A stretch of 12,724 nt of DNA, taken from the NCBI GenBank assembly GCA_903909415.1, contig CAIVVS010000295.1, positions 1 to 12,724 on the forward strand, written 5' to 3'. The stretch is from an uncultured Pseudomonadota bacterium (GTDB lineage: Bacteria > Pseudomonadota > Gammaproteobacteria > Burkholderiales > SG8-39). The notes below the pieces were generated by a model. The model made no database searches. It was not told where the DNA came from and saw nothing but the letters and a program-made list of their open reading frames with translations. Positions 1 through 6,096 of this stretch are shown in pieces (within the stretch, counting starts at the first letter, position 1; each line of letters begins with the position of its first letter). Both the position numbers and the translations under genes were made by a program.

Positions 1-152
1 CGCTCGCCCGCGAGCAGGGCCGCGTAGTCGGCGCGCATCAGCAGGGTGATCCGCTCCCCGGGATGGCGCAGCGCGTATTCGCGCACCACGGCCTGGAACA
101 CCAGGCTGTCGCCCAGCTTGCCGCGGATCAGGAATACGACGTTGCGAGGCAA
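1..152 (-). CDS. Glycosyltransferase family 9 (heptosyltransferase-like), N-terminal fragment
   Basis: Partial gene; the rest lies beyond the left edge. The minus strand reads M-PRNVVFLIRGKLGDSLVF and continues QAVVREYALRHPGERITLLM, about 50 codons without a stop. A beta strand followed by R-G-K-L-G-D-S is the N-terminal signature of GT9 enzymes such as the ADP-heptose:LPS heptosyltransferases, where the glycine-rich loop after the first strand helps form the active-site cleft. These enzymes act in the cytoplasm on LPS core or related glycans. The start is a TTG at 150-152: no ATG or GTG lies in frame upstream before the sequence loses family resemblance, and TTG gives the normal GT9 N-terminus, although no clear Shine-Dalgarno is visible. 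It is divergent from the ligase-family gene and shares a 109-bp intergenic region with it. Donor and acceptor cannot be inferred from this fragment. Confidence 0.75.
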   Translation of the reverse strand, partial: MPRNVVFLIRGKLGDSLVFQAVVREYALRHPGERITLLMRADYAALLAGE

Positions 153-219
153 GGCTGGCCCGGGTTTCGGCGATGTCTGGTTTGTATGGGGAATCGCGGG
201 GAGGTGTTTGCCGCGCCGA

Positions 220-225
220 TATAAT
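220..225 (+). promoter_or_regulatory. Possible -10 element in the divergent intergenic region
   Basis: A perfect TATAAT hexamer stands in otherwise GC-rich DNA between the two divergent genes. It would put a transcription start near 232, about 30 bases before the proposed TTG start at 262. No convincing -35 hexamer lies 16-18 bases upstream (the sequence there is CGGGGA-like) and there is no extended -10 TG. On the minus strand the overlapping TATTAT could serve the left-hand GT9 gene instead. The rest of 153-261 shows only GC-rich sequence, including the palindrome CCCCGGGG at 246-253. Confidence 0.22.
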
Positions 226-261
226 AGCCCACGCTCATCCAGGGTCCCCGGGGGTCCTTTC

Positions 262-1542
262 TTGTTCCCATTGTCTTCCGCGCGCGGCACCGCCCACCAG
301 GTCGAGGTGTGGCTGTTCGCCCTGCTGCTGTTCTTCCTGCCGATACTCGAAGCGCCGAAGAACATCTTCTGGCTGCTGTGGCTGCTCGCCTGGGTGTTCA
401 ACCGCGCCCGGTCGGGCGACTGGGGCGGTCGCTTCGACTACTGGGATGCCCTGATCCTCGCGTGGATCGCTTCGGGTTACGTGGTGGCCGCATTCGCCGG
501 TTTTCACAAGAGCGAGTGGGGCGCGCCGGCGGACCTGGTGAGGAACGGCCTGGTGGTCCTGGCGCTGCGCCGCGCCGGCTACGGCGAACGCGAGTGGAAG
601 CTGTTCATGGCGATGCTGATGGCCGGCGTGGGCATCGGCCTGGTGGTGGCCTGGCACGTGTTCTTCATCCAGGCCAGGCGCATGTACTTCGAGCTGCATT
701 CGGTCGGGCACGTGAACCACACCGCGATCTACCTGGCCATCCTGTTCGGCGCGGCGATCGGCGCGCAGTGCGCCTACGGGCGGCGCATGGGCAACCCCTG
801 GCGCATGCTGCTGCTGCTGAGCACGATACTGATCGGCGCGGCCGTGATCATCACCGAGAGCCGCGGCATCGTGGTGGTGGCCGCGGCGCTGGCGGTGGGC
901 CTGGGCATCGCGTTCTGGCCGCGCACCAGGCTGCCGCTGGCGGTGCTGGGCGCCGTGGTCGCGGTGACCATCATCACGGCGTTCGCCGCCCGGATCGAGG
1001 TGGTGCAGAAGATCGAGAAGCGCTTCGAGGAAAACTACGTGCTGTCCTCGCGCGACGCGATGTGGAACACCGCCCTCGAAGGATGGCGCCACTACCCGGT
1101 GTTCGGCGTCGGCATGGACAACATGCACATGCTGACCAAGGACCGGCTGCAGGCCTGGGCGCGCGAGGAAGGCCGCGAGTTCGACGTGAAGCGCTACGCG
1201 TACACGCCGCACGCGCACAACCTGTACATCAACACCCTGGTGGAGCGTGGCGTGTTCGGCCTGGCGGTGCTGCTTGCGCTGCTCGGCGCGTGGGCCTGGG
1301 ACCTGTTGCGCCTGCGGCCCCGGGCCTCCGACCCGGACGTGGCCTGGGCGACCTGGGCGGGTGCCGCCTCGGGCTGGTTCGTCAGCGTGTCCAGCGGCCT
1401 GTTCAACACCAGCCTGCACCACGAGCACGCGATGCTGTCGCTCGCGCTGCTCGGATTCTGGCTGGGCTGGAGGCGGGCGCCGGCGCCGGCAGCCGCCGAC
1501 GCTTCCGTGCCGCGGCCGGTGCCCGCCCCGCCGGGCGCGTGA
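262..1542 (+). CDS. O-antigen ligase/polymerase family membrane protein (Wzy_C superfamily, WaaL-like)
   Basis: Inner-membrane protein of about 426 residues with many hydrophobic segments. It resembles the O-antigen ligase family, which moves undecaprenyl-pyrophosphate-linked glycan onto lipid A-core in the periplasm; related members polymerise repeats. Visible signatures are the transmembrane segment starting ITESRG (near residue 197), the Arg of LSSRDAMW (about 264) at the start of the large periplasmic loop, and PHAHN (316-320), matching the HxHN/PHSHN motif followed by LVERGVFGL. The Arg and His are the family's functional residues. The open frame continues upstream to 46, but that part overlaps the divergent GT9 gene and is not protein-like. 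I chose TTG 262, preceded by GGGGG seven bases upstream; TTG 271 and GTG 307 (giving MWLFALLLFF) are real alternatives. The gene ends in a GTGA overlap with the next GT9 gene. Ligase versus polymerase cannot be settled from sequence alone. The last ~20 residues are an Ala/Pro-rich tail. Confidence 0.85.
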   Translation: MFPLSSARGTAHQVEVWLFALLLFFLPILEAPKNIFWLLWLLAWVFNRARSGDWGGRFDYWDALILAWIASGYVVAAFAGFHKSEWGAPADLVRNGLVVLALRRAGYGEREWKLFMAMLMAGVGIGLVVAWHVFFIQARRMYFELHSVGHVNHTAIYLAILFGAAIGAQCAYGRRMGNPWRMLLLLSTILIGAAVIITESRGIVVVAAALAVGLGIAFWPRTRLPLAVLGAVVAVTIITAFAARIEVVQKIEKRFEENYVLSSRDAMWNTALEGWRHYPVFGVGMDNMHMLTKDRLQAWAREEGREFDVKRYAYTPHAHNLYINTLVERGVFGLAVLLALLGAWAWDLLRLRPRASDPDVAWATWAGAASGWFVSVSSGLFNTSLHHEHAMLSLALLGFWLGWRRAPAPAAADASVPRPVPAPPGA

Positions 1543-2528
1543 GCCCGGCGCTGCGCATCCTCGTCGTCCGCCGCGACAACATCGGCGACCTGGTCTGCAC
1601 CACGCCGCTGTTGCGCGCGCTGCGCGCCCGTCATCCCGGCGCGTGGATCGGCCTGCTGGGCAACAGCTACAACGTGCCGGTACTGCAGGGCCATCCCGAC
1701 CTGGACGAGGTGCTGGCCTACACCAAGCTCAAGCACCGCGGTGACGGCGGCCTGTTCGGCAACCTGCTGGACCGCGCCCGCTTGCTGGCCAGGCTGAGGC
1801 GCGAGCCGCTGGACTGGCTGCTGTTGCCGGGCGCGCAGCGCGCCGAGGGCATGCTGCGCGCGCTGCGCGCGACCCGCGTGGTCGGCGCCGGCGGCGCGCG
1901 TGCCGGCGAGCACGAGGTCGAGCGGGTATTCCGCATGGGACGGGAACTCGGCGTGGAAGGCACGCCGCCTGTCTGCAGCGTGGCGGTCGACGCGGCGCGT
2001 GCCACTGCGTTGCGCGGGCGCCTGGGCATTGCGACCGGCACGCGCGTCATCGGGCTGCACATCAGCGCGCGCAAGCCGAGCCAGCGCTGGCCGCTCGAGC
2101 GCCACGTTGAACTGGTGCGTGGGTTGCTGGCGGCGTCGCCCGGCACCCGGGTGCTGCTGTTCTGGTCGCCTGGCAGCAGCGCCGATGCGCTGCATCCCGG
2201 GGATGACGACACGGCGGCTCGTCTGCGCGCCGGCGTGGACGACGCCGCGCGCCTGCTTCCGGTGCCCACCGGCGCGCTGCCGGACCTGGTCGCGGGGCTG
2301 TCGCTGTGCGATGCGCTGGTGTGCAGCGACGGCGGGGCCATGCATGTCGCCGCTGCGCTGGGCCGGCCCATGGTGTGCCTGTTCGGGCAGTCGGATGCGT
2401 CGCGCTGGCGTCCCTGGGGCGTTGACCATCGCCTGCTGCAGCCCGACAGCCGTAACGTGGCGGACGTCAGCGTGGAAGAGGTACGCGCTGCGCTGGCTAG
2501 CTTGCCCGCGCTTCAGGCCGGCGGCTGA
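1539..2528 (+). CDS. Glycosyltransferase family 9 (heptosyltransferase-like)
   Basis: Cytoplasmic GT-B enzyme of 329 residues, the usual size for the GT9/heptosyltransferase family. The N-terminus ILVVRRDNIGDLVCTTPLLR (about 6-25) is the family's first strand plus G-D loop. The middle LHISARKPSQRWPLE (from about 173) holds the lysine region typical of heptosyltransferases, and the C-terminal CSDGGAMHVAAALGRP (about 262-277) is the D-x-G-x-x-H nucleotide-sugar-binding motif. It would add a sugar, by family precedent ADP-heptose or a similar donor, to an LPS core or related acceptor. The start is GTG 1539, four bases into a GTGA overlap with the ligase gene's stop, so translation is probably coupled; no separate Shine-Dalgarno is seen. 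The same frame is open far upstream, but that is Arg/Gly/Ala-rich shadow of the ligase gene. Its 3' end overlaps the convergent WecA-like gene by 16 bases. Sure of the family; substrate unknown. Confidence 0.9.
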   Translation: MSPALRILVVRRDNIGDLVCTTPLLRALRARHPGAWIGLLGNSYNVPVLQGHPDLDEVLAYTKLKHRGDGGLFGNLLDRARLLARLRREPLDWLLLPGAQRAEGMLRALRATRVVGAGGARAGEHEVERVFRMGRELGVEGTPPVCSVAVDAARATALRGRLGIATGTRVIGLHISARKPSQRWPLERHVELVRGLLAASPGTRVLLFWSPGSSADALHPGDDDTAARLRAGVDDAARLLPVPTGALPDLVAGLSLCDALVCSDGGAMHVAAALGRPMVCLFGQSDASRWRPWGVDHRLLQPDSRNVADVSVEEVRAALASLPALQAGG

Positions 2529-3571
2529 CGCCCGGGCGCGCGCAGCACCGCGCAGTACGCGGCCAGCGCGGCCATGAACGCGCCGAACAGGATCCAGTCG
2601 GGCACGCCGGCGCGCCAGGCCAGGATCGCCCCGCCGCCGCAGGTAAGCGAGGCGGCCACCGTGATCGCCACCACCGCATTCGGCCCGCAGCCGCGCGCCT
2701 GGAGCAGGTGGTGCAGGTGGTCGCGGCCGGCATCCAGCATGCTGCGCCCGCCGCGCACGCGCGCGAGCATCACGCGCGCCATGTCGGCCAGCGGCACGGC
2801 GAGGATCCAGACGGCGACCATGGGTGGCACCGTGTCGGTCGCTTGGCCTGACTGCGTCAGCACCACCGCGATCCAGGTGAGCGCGATGCCCAGCATCATG
2901 CTGCCGGCGTCGCCCATGAACAGGTGTGCCTGGGTCCGACCGGGCAGGCGCAGGTTGAAGGCGAGGAAGCCCGCGACGCTGGCGGCGAGCAGCGCAACCC
3001 AGGCCGGTGCCGGCGTGCCGCAGAGGGACCCCGCCAGCGCGAACAGGCCGAGTTCGGCCAGGGTCACGGACCCGGCCAGGCCGTCCACGCCGTCCTGCAT
3101 GTTGACCGCGTTGATCACGCCCAGCACGCACACCGCGGTGAAGGGCAGGGACCAGTCGCCCAGGCCGAACGGACCGAAACCCAGCAGGTCGCCCAGGTGC
3201 TGCACGGCGACCTTGGCACCCGAGGCCATCAGCACCGCGGCGACGAGCTGCGCCGCGAACTTGGTGCGCGGCCGCAGGTCATGACGGTCGTCCAGCATGC
3301 CGACCGCCACCAGCAACGCGAACGCGGCCAGCATCGACAGGCCGCTGCGGTCCAGTTCCGAGTGGGACGTCGCGGCCCACGCGAACAGCCCGCAGGCGAA
3401 GCCGCCGAACATTGCCAGGCCGCCGACCAGCGGGACCGCGCCGACGTGGTGCTTGCGGCCGCCCGGCTCGTCCACCAGCCCGAGGCGCGGCGCAATCCTC
3501 GGCAGCAGCACCGCCAGCACCAGCGTCACGCCCAGCGCGATGCCCGCCGCCGGCAGCACGGCGGCATTCAC
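2513..3571 (-). CDS. wecA: WecA-like undecaprenyl-phosphate sugar-1-phosphate transferase (MraY/WecA family)
   Basis: Polytopic inner-membrane enzyme of about 352 residues that should transfer a HexNAc-1-phosphate from its UDP-sugar to undecaprenyl phosphate, the initiating step of repeat-unit synthesis. Motifs in order: GLVDEPGGRKHHVGAVPLVG (about 31-50, the WecA-type D-x-P-x-x-RK-x-H element), GMLDDRHD (91-98, the Asp pair that binds Mg), NAVNMQDGVDGL (154-165), FMGDAGS (218-224) and the C-terminal DHLHHLL (284-290), matching the HxHH loop of WecA. RK followed by HxGxVPLVGG favours WecA over WbpL-type relatives. The start is GTG 3571, overlapping the previous gene's stop as GTGA, the same arrangement as at 1539; the ATG at 3601 would add an unconserved ten-residue Arg/Gly leader. 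Probably co-transcribed with the upstream phosphatase-like gene. The preferred sugar (GlcNAc, GalNAc or a 6-deoxy HexNAc) is not readable here. Confidence 0.88.
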   Translation of the reverse strand: MNAAVLPAAGIALGVTLVLAVLLPRIAPRLGLVDEPGGRKHHVGAVPLVGGLAMFGGFACGLFAWAATSHSELDRSGLSMLAAFALLVAVGMLDDRHDLRPRTKFAAQLVAAVLMASGAKVAVQHLGDLLGFGPFGLGDWSLPFTAVCVLGVINAVNMQDGVDGLAGSVTLAELGLFALAGSLCGTPAPAWVALLAASVAGFLAFNLRLPGRTQAHLFMGDAGSMMLGIALTWIAVVLTQSGQATDTVPPMVAVWILAVPLADMARVMLARVRGGRSMLDAGRDHLHHLLQARGCGPNAVVAITVAASLTCGGGAILAWRAGVPDWILFGAFMAALAAYCAVLRAPGRQPPA

Positions 3572-4872
3572 CCCGCGAATGCCCCTGCCACGCGGCCCCA
3601 CAGCGCGGTGAGCGGCATTTCGGCGACGCGCGCCGATGCGGTGACGCCGGTGTCCAGCAGGTAGCCGGTGCCGTCGTGGTGCGCGTTCTTCAATGCGACG
3701 AACACCACCTGCGAGGCGAATTCCCCCACCTGTACGCCGTCGAACAGCGCGGTGAAGCCCGGCCCGATCGCATCCGGGTAGGTGAGCATCACGAACAGGC
3801 TGCCGTCATGGCGGTCATCCACTTCGAACAGCGGCGTGCCCTTGGCGTCGCGCCCCGAGGCCAGCAGCGCCGCGCCGCGCGCGGCAGCCGTCGTGTCCGC
3901 GAAGCGCACGATGAAGTCGCGCGACATGCGCGGCTCCACCGCCGCGTGGCCCAGGCCGACGGCGGAGAGCAGCGCCGCGTGGTCGCGCAGCCGCCAGTAG
4001 TACCAGGGCTTGTCCACCGGCTCCTGGTGCAGTCCGGTGGCCACGATCAGCCTCGGGGGCGGTTCCAGCGCCAGCATGTCGCCCAGAAGGTGGTCGTACA
4101 GGTGATAGATGTCCAGTACCGGGTCGCGTTCGGCGGGCAGGTACCACGCGGGATTGCGGTTCGCCCCGCCGTAGGCCGGCGAGTTGAACAGGTAGTGGTG
4201 CTGGATGTGCGCCGCGCCGTTGAGGAACACGCTGGCGAAGTCGGGACGCGTCGCTCGCCAGGCGCGCATGAAGCTGTCGGCGAGCAGGCGGTCGAGGAAC
4301 AGCGCGCGCGAGGCGTGGTCGCGCAGGCCGCGCAGCGCATCGGCGATGTAGGCCGGCCAGTGCGCCGGATGCGCATAGGCGAGGAAGCCCGCCACCAGGC
4401 GCAGGGCCGAGGCAGCGGTAATGCGCGCCTGCGCGTTGTCGTTGACCGCCTGTCCGACCGCGGCATGCAGGCCGCGCAGCAGGGCGGGCGCGCTGCAGGG
4501 TGTCTGCGTCCAGGGGTCGGGCACGAAGAAGGCAGGACGCTGCAGCCGGTTGGCGGCATTCATCGGGCTGAACGCGCCGACCTTGAGCCCGCGCTTCTCC
4601 AGGTGCTCCCAGATCTGCTCGTGCGTGGTGGCCGGGCCATCGCCCAGCCGGTACACGCCGTGTTCGGCGTAGGTCTTGCCGGTGTGGGCGCTGAACCACT
4701 GTATCCAGGGCTCGATCTGTTCGTACACCCGCTCGGAGGTGGTGCGGGTCACGCCATGCGCCGCGATCAGGCGCGCGAAGGTCGGCAGCTGGCCGCGTGC
4801 CGCGTAGTGCTCCACGTAGGCGAAGCTCACCTCGTTGAGTTCGACCAGGATCAGCGGCGTGGCGGCAGGCAT
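3568..4872 (-). CDS. Alkaline-phosphatase-superfamily-like protein of unknown function, catalytic residues altered
   Basis: Protein of 434 residues with no signal peptide or membrane segment. Its plan resembles type I phosphodiesterase/alkaline-phosphatase-fold proteins: a first strand LILVELNEVSF (7-17), LPTFARLIAAHG (29-40), EPWIQWFSAHTGKTYAEHGV (54-73, like the family's W-x-x-x-x-TGK-x-x-x-HG block), NGAAHIQHHY (218-227), LIVATGLHQEP (275-285) and NAHHDGTGYLLDTG (406-419). Key positions differ from active members: the metal Asp after strand 1 is N or E (ELNE), the nucleophile Thr/Ser position falls in QIEPW, D-x-x-x-H reads A-H-I-Q-H, and SDHG reads ATGLH. His225, His282 and His408/409 remain. 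It could be a diverged enzyme with another chemistry or a non-catalytic protein. I recall similar LNE-type proteins of unknown role in polysaccharide loci but cannot verify that here. It heads a two-gene unit with the WecA-like gene (GTGA overlap) behind its own promoter; no good Shine-Dalgarno precedes the ATG. Confidence 0.7.
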   Translation of the reverse strand: MPAATPLILVELNEVSFAYVEHYAARGQLPTFARLIAAHGVTRTTSERVYEQIEPWIQWFSAHTGKTYAEHGVYRLGDGPATTHEQIWEHLEKRGLKVGAFSPMNAANRLQRPAFFVPDPWTQTPCSAPALLRGLHAAVGQAVNDNAQARITAASALRLVAGFLAYAHPAHWPAYIADALRGLRDHASRALFLDRLLADSFMRAWRATRPDFASVFLNGAAHIQHHYLFNSPAYGGANRNPAWYLPAERDPVLDIYHLYDHLLGDMLALEPPPRLIVATGLHQEPVDKPWYYWRLRDHAALLSAVGLGHAAVEPRMSRDFIVRFADTTAAARGAALLASGRDAKGTPLFEVDDRHDGSLFVMLTYPDAIGPGFTALFDGVQVGEFASQVVFVALKNAHHDGTGYLLDTGVTASARVAEMPLTALWGRVAGAFAG

Positions 4873-4911
4873 CAGAAGGCGGAAAATGGCCGGAAATGAG
4901 CTAACTGGCTG

Positions 4912-4940
4912 ATTTTAATACAATTATTTATAAGCCGCAA
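4912..4940 (-). promoter_or_regulatory. Sigma70-like promoter for the phosphatase-like/WecA-like pair
   Basis: On the minus strand TTGCGG (4940-4935) is separated by exactly 17 bases from TAAAAT (4917-4912). The -10 matches consensus at five of six positions and the -35 keeps TTG. The predicted start near 4905 leaves a leader of about 33 bases before the ATG at 4872. The spacer and -10 form the most AT-rich stretch of the window. The promoter lies in the 82-bp gap (4873-4954) after the long upstream operon and would let the last two genes be expressed on their own. Confidence 0.5.
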
Positions 4941-4954
4941 GGCGTGGGCACGCG

Positions 4955-6094
4955 TCATCCCGTTCGTCGCCCGCTGAGCAGACGCTCGTACAGCGCCAGC
5001 GTCTGCGCGCACACGGCTTCCACCGAGAACTCGGCGCGCGCAATGGCGGCACCCGCTTCACCCATGCGCGCGCGCGTGGCGGGTGCCGCGATCAGTTCAC
5101 GCAGGGCGGCAGCCAGCGCCTGCGGGTCGCGCGCCGGCACCAGCCGTCCGGTGATGCCTTCGCGCGCAATCTCGCGGCAGCCGGGCACGTCGGTGGCGAC
5201 CATGGCGCGCGCGCTGGACGCGGCCTCCAGCAGCGCCTTGGGCAGGCCTTCGCGGTGCGAGGGCAGGCAGACGATGGCGGCCTGGCGGAACACCTCGGGC
5301 ATGTCCTCGCGCGCGCCCCACCATTCGACGCTGCCGCGCGCCACCCAGTCACGCACCCGGGCTTCCGGAACGGCGGAGGGATTCTGGTCTTCCACCGGGC
5401 CGACCAGCGCGAAGCGCGCGGCCACGCCCTCGGCGCGCAGTTGATCCGCGGCTTCAACGAACTCCGGCACGCCCTTGTCGCCGAGCAGCCGCGCGGGCAG
5501 CACCACCAGCGGCACGCCTTCGGGCTGCGCCGTGGCGGCGAAGCGCCGCGTGTCCACGCCCGAGCCGCGGATCAGCACCGCGTGCCGGCCATCCACCACG
5601 CGGCGCATCGCCAGCAGTTCCAGGTCGTCACGGTTCTGCATCACCACGCAGCGCCCGCGCCCGTTCAGGAAGGCGCGCAGGGCCGGTTCGACCAGCGCGC
5701 GCAACAGGCGCGCGCGCGGCTGGCGCGAGGTAAACAGGTAGCCCAGGCCGGTGAAGGCATTGACCACGCTCGGCACGCCGGCCAGCGTGGCCGCGATGCT
5801 GCCGTACAGCACCGGCTTCACCGACACATGGTGGACCAGGTCGGGCCGGATGCGCCGGTACAGCGCGGTGACCTGCGCGATCGCGCGTGCTTCCGCGACC
5901 GGCTGCGTGCCGCCGCGCGACAGCATGACCGGGTGCAATTGCAGCCCGGCTTCGCGGATCACGTGGGCATGCCGGTCCACGTGCGTGATGACGTGCACCT
6001 CATGGCCGGCATCGCGCGCGGCGATCGCCAGCGGCAGGCGGTGCGAGCAGAAGTACCAGTCCGCGGTGACGAAGAACGCGATGCGCCCGGCCAT
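4955..6094 (-). CDS. Glycosyltransferase family 4 (GT-B, retaining)
   Basis: Cytoplasmic GT-B glycosyltransferase of 379 residues, normal for GT4 and similar in layout to PglA/CapM-type HexNAc transferases that extend undecaprenyl-linked glycans. N-domain: IAFFVTADWYFCSHRLPLAI (about 5-24), GHEVHVITHVD, HHVSVKPVLYGSIAA and GLGYLFTS. C-domain: RGSGVDTRRF, ARLLGDKGVPEFVEA and SHREGLPKALLEA, the E-x7-E nucleotide-binding motif, followed by GCREI and EGITGRLV. The start is ATG 6094, two bases after the AsnB stop (CTGAGCATG) with GGGGA about nine bases upstream. The frame is open to 6391, but that extension is inside asnB and Arg/Ala/Pro-rich, so it is rejected. It is the last gene of the long minus-strand operon. 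Donor sugar cannot be assigned from sequence. Confidence 0.9.
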   Translation of the reverse strand: MAGRIAFFVTADWYFCSHRLPLAIAARDAGHEVHVITHVDRHAHVIREAGLQLHPVMLSRGGTQPVAEARAIAQVTALYRRIRPDLVHHVSVKPVLYGSIAATLAGVPSVVNAFTGLGYLFTSRQPRARLLRALVEPALRAFLNGRGRCVVMQNRDDLELLAMRRVVDGRHAVLIRGSGVDTRRFAATAQPEGVPLVVLPARLLGDKGVPEFVEAADQLRAEGVAARFALVGPVEDQNPSAVPEARVRDWVARGSVEWWGAREDMPEVFRQAAIVCLPSHREGLPKALLEAASSARAMVATDVPGCREIAREGITGRLVPARDPQALAAALRELIAAPATRARMGEAGAAIARAEFSVEAVCAQTLALYERLLSGRRTG

Positions 6095-6096
6095 GC

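Noticed and set aside
242..257. Repeated GGGTCC with a CCCCGGGG palindrome upstream of the ligase-family gene as an operator
   Set aside because: Short G/C runs of this kind are expected by chance at this GC content, and no larger symmetric element surrounds them.
46..261. Upstream open extension of the ligase-family gene beginning at an ATG at 46
   Set aside because: It overlaps the divergent GT9 gene, whose reverse-strand translation matches a GT9 N-terminus, and the extension itself has no hydrophobic or family-like sequence.
235..1428. Minus-strand open frame (397 codons) antisense to the ligase-family gene
   Set aside because: Gln/His/Arg-rich shadow translation with no recognisable motif, opposite a clearly real membrane-protein gene.
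1194..3131. Long minus-strand open frame (645 codons) across the ligase, GT9 and WecA-like genes
   Set aside because: Its translation is Arg/Ala/Gln/His-rich with no domain, which is the usual antisense artefact of GC-rich coding DNA; the real genes in other frames explain the region.
3412..4899. Plus-strand open frame (495 codons) antisense to the phosphatase-like gene
   Set aside because: Arg/Gln/Val-rich composition without motifs; the minus-strand frame holds the conserved blocks.
4942..4953. Inverted repeat GCGTG-GG-CACGC as a terminator of the long operon
   Set aside because: The stem is at most five base pairs with an impossibly tight two-base loop, and no T-run follows on the minus strand; the CTTATAA after it is better explained by the promoter spacer.
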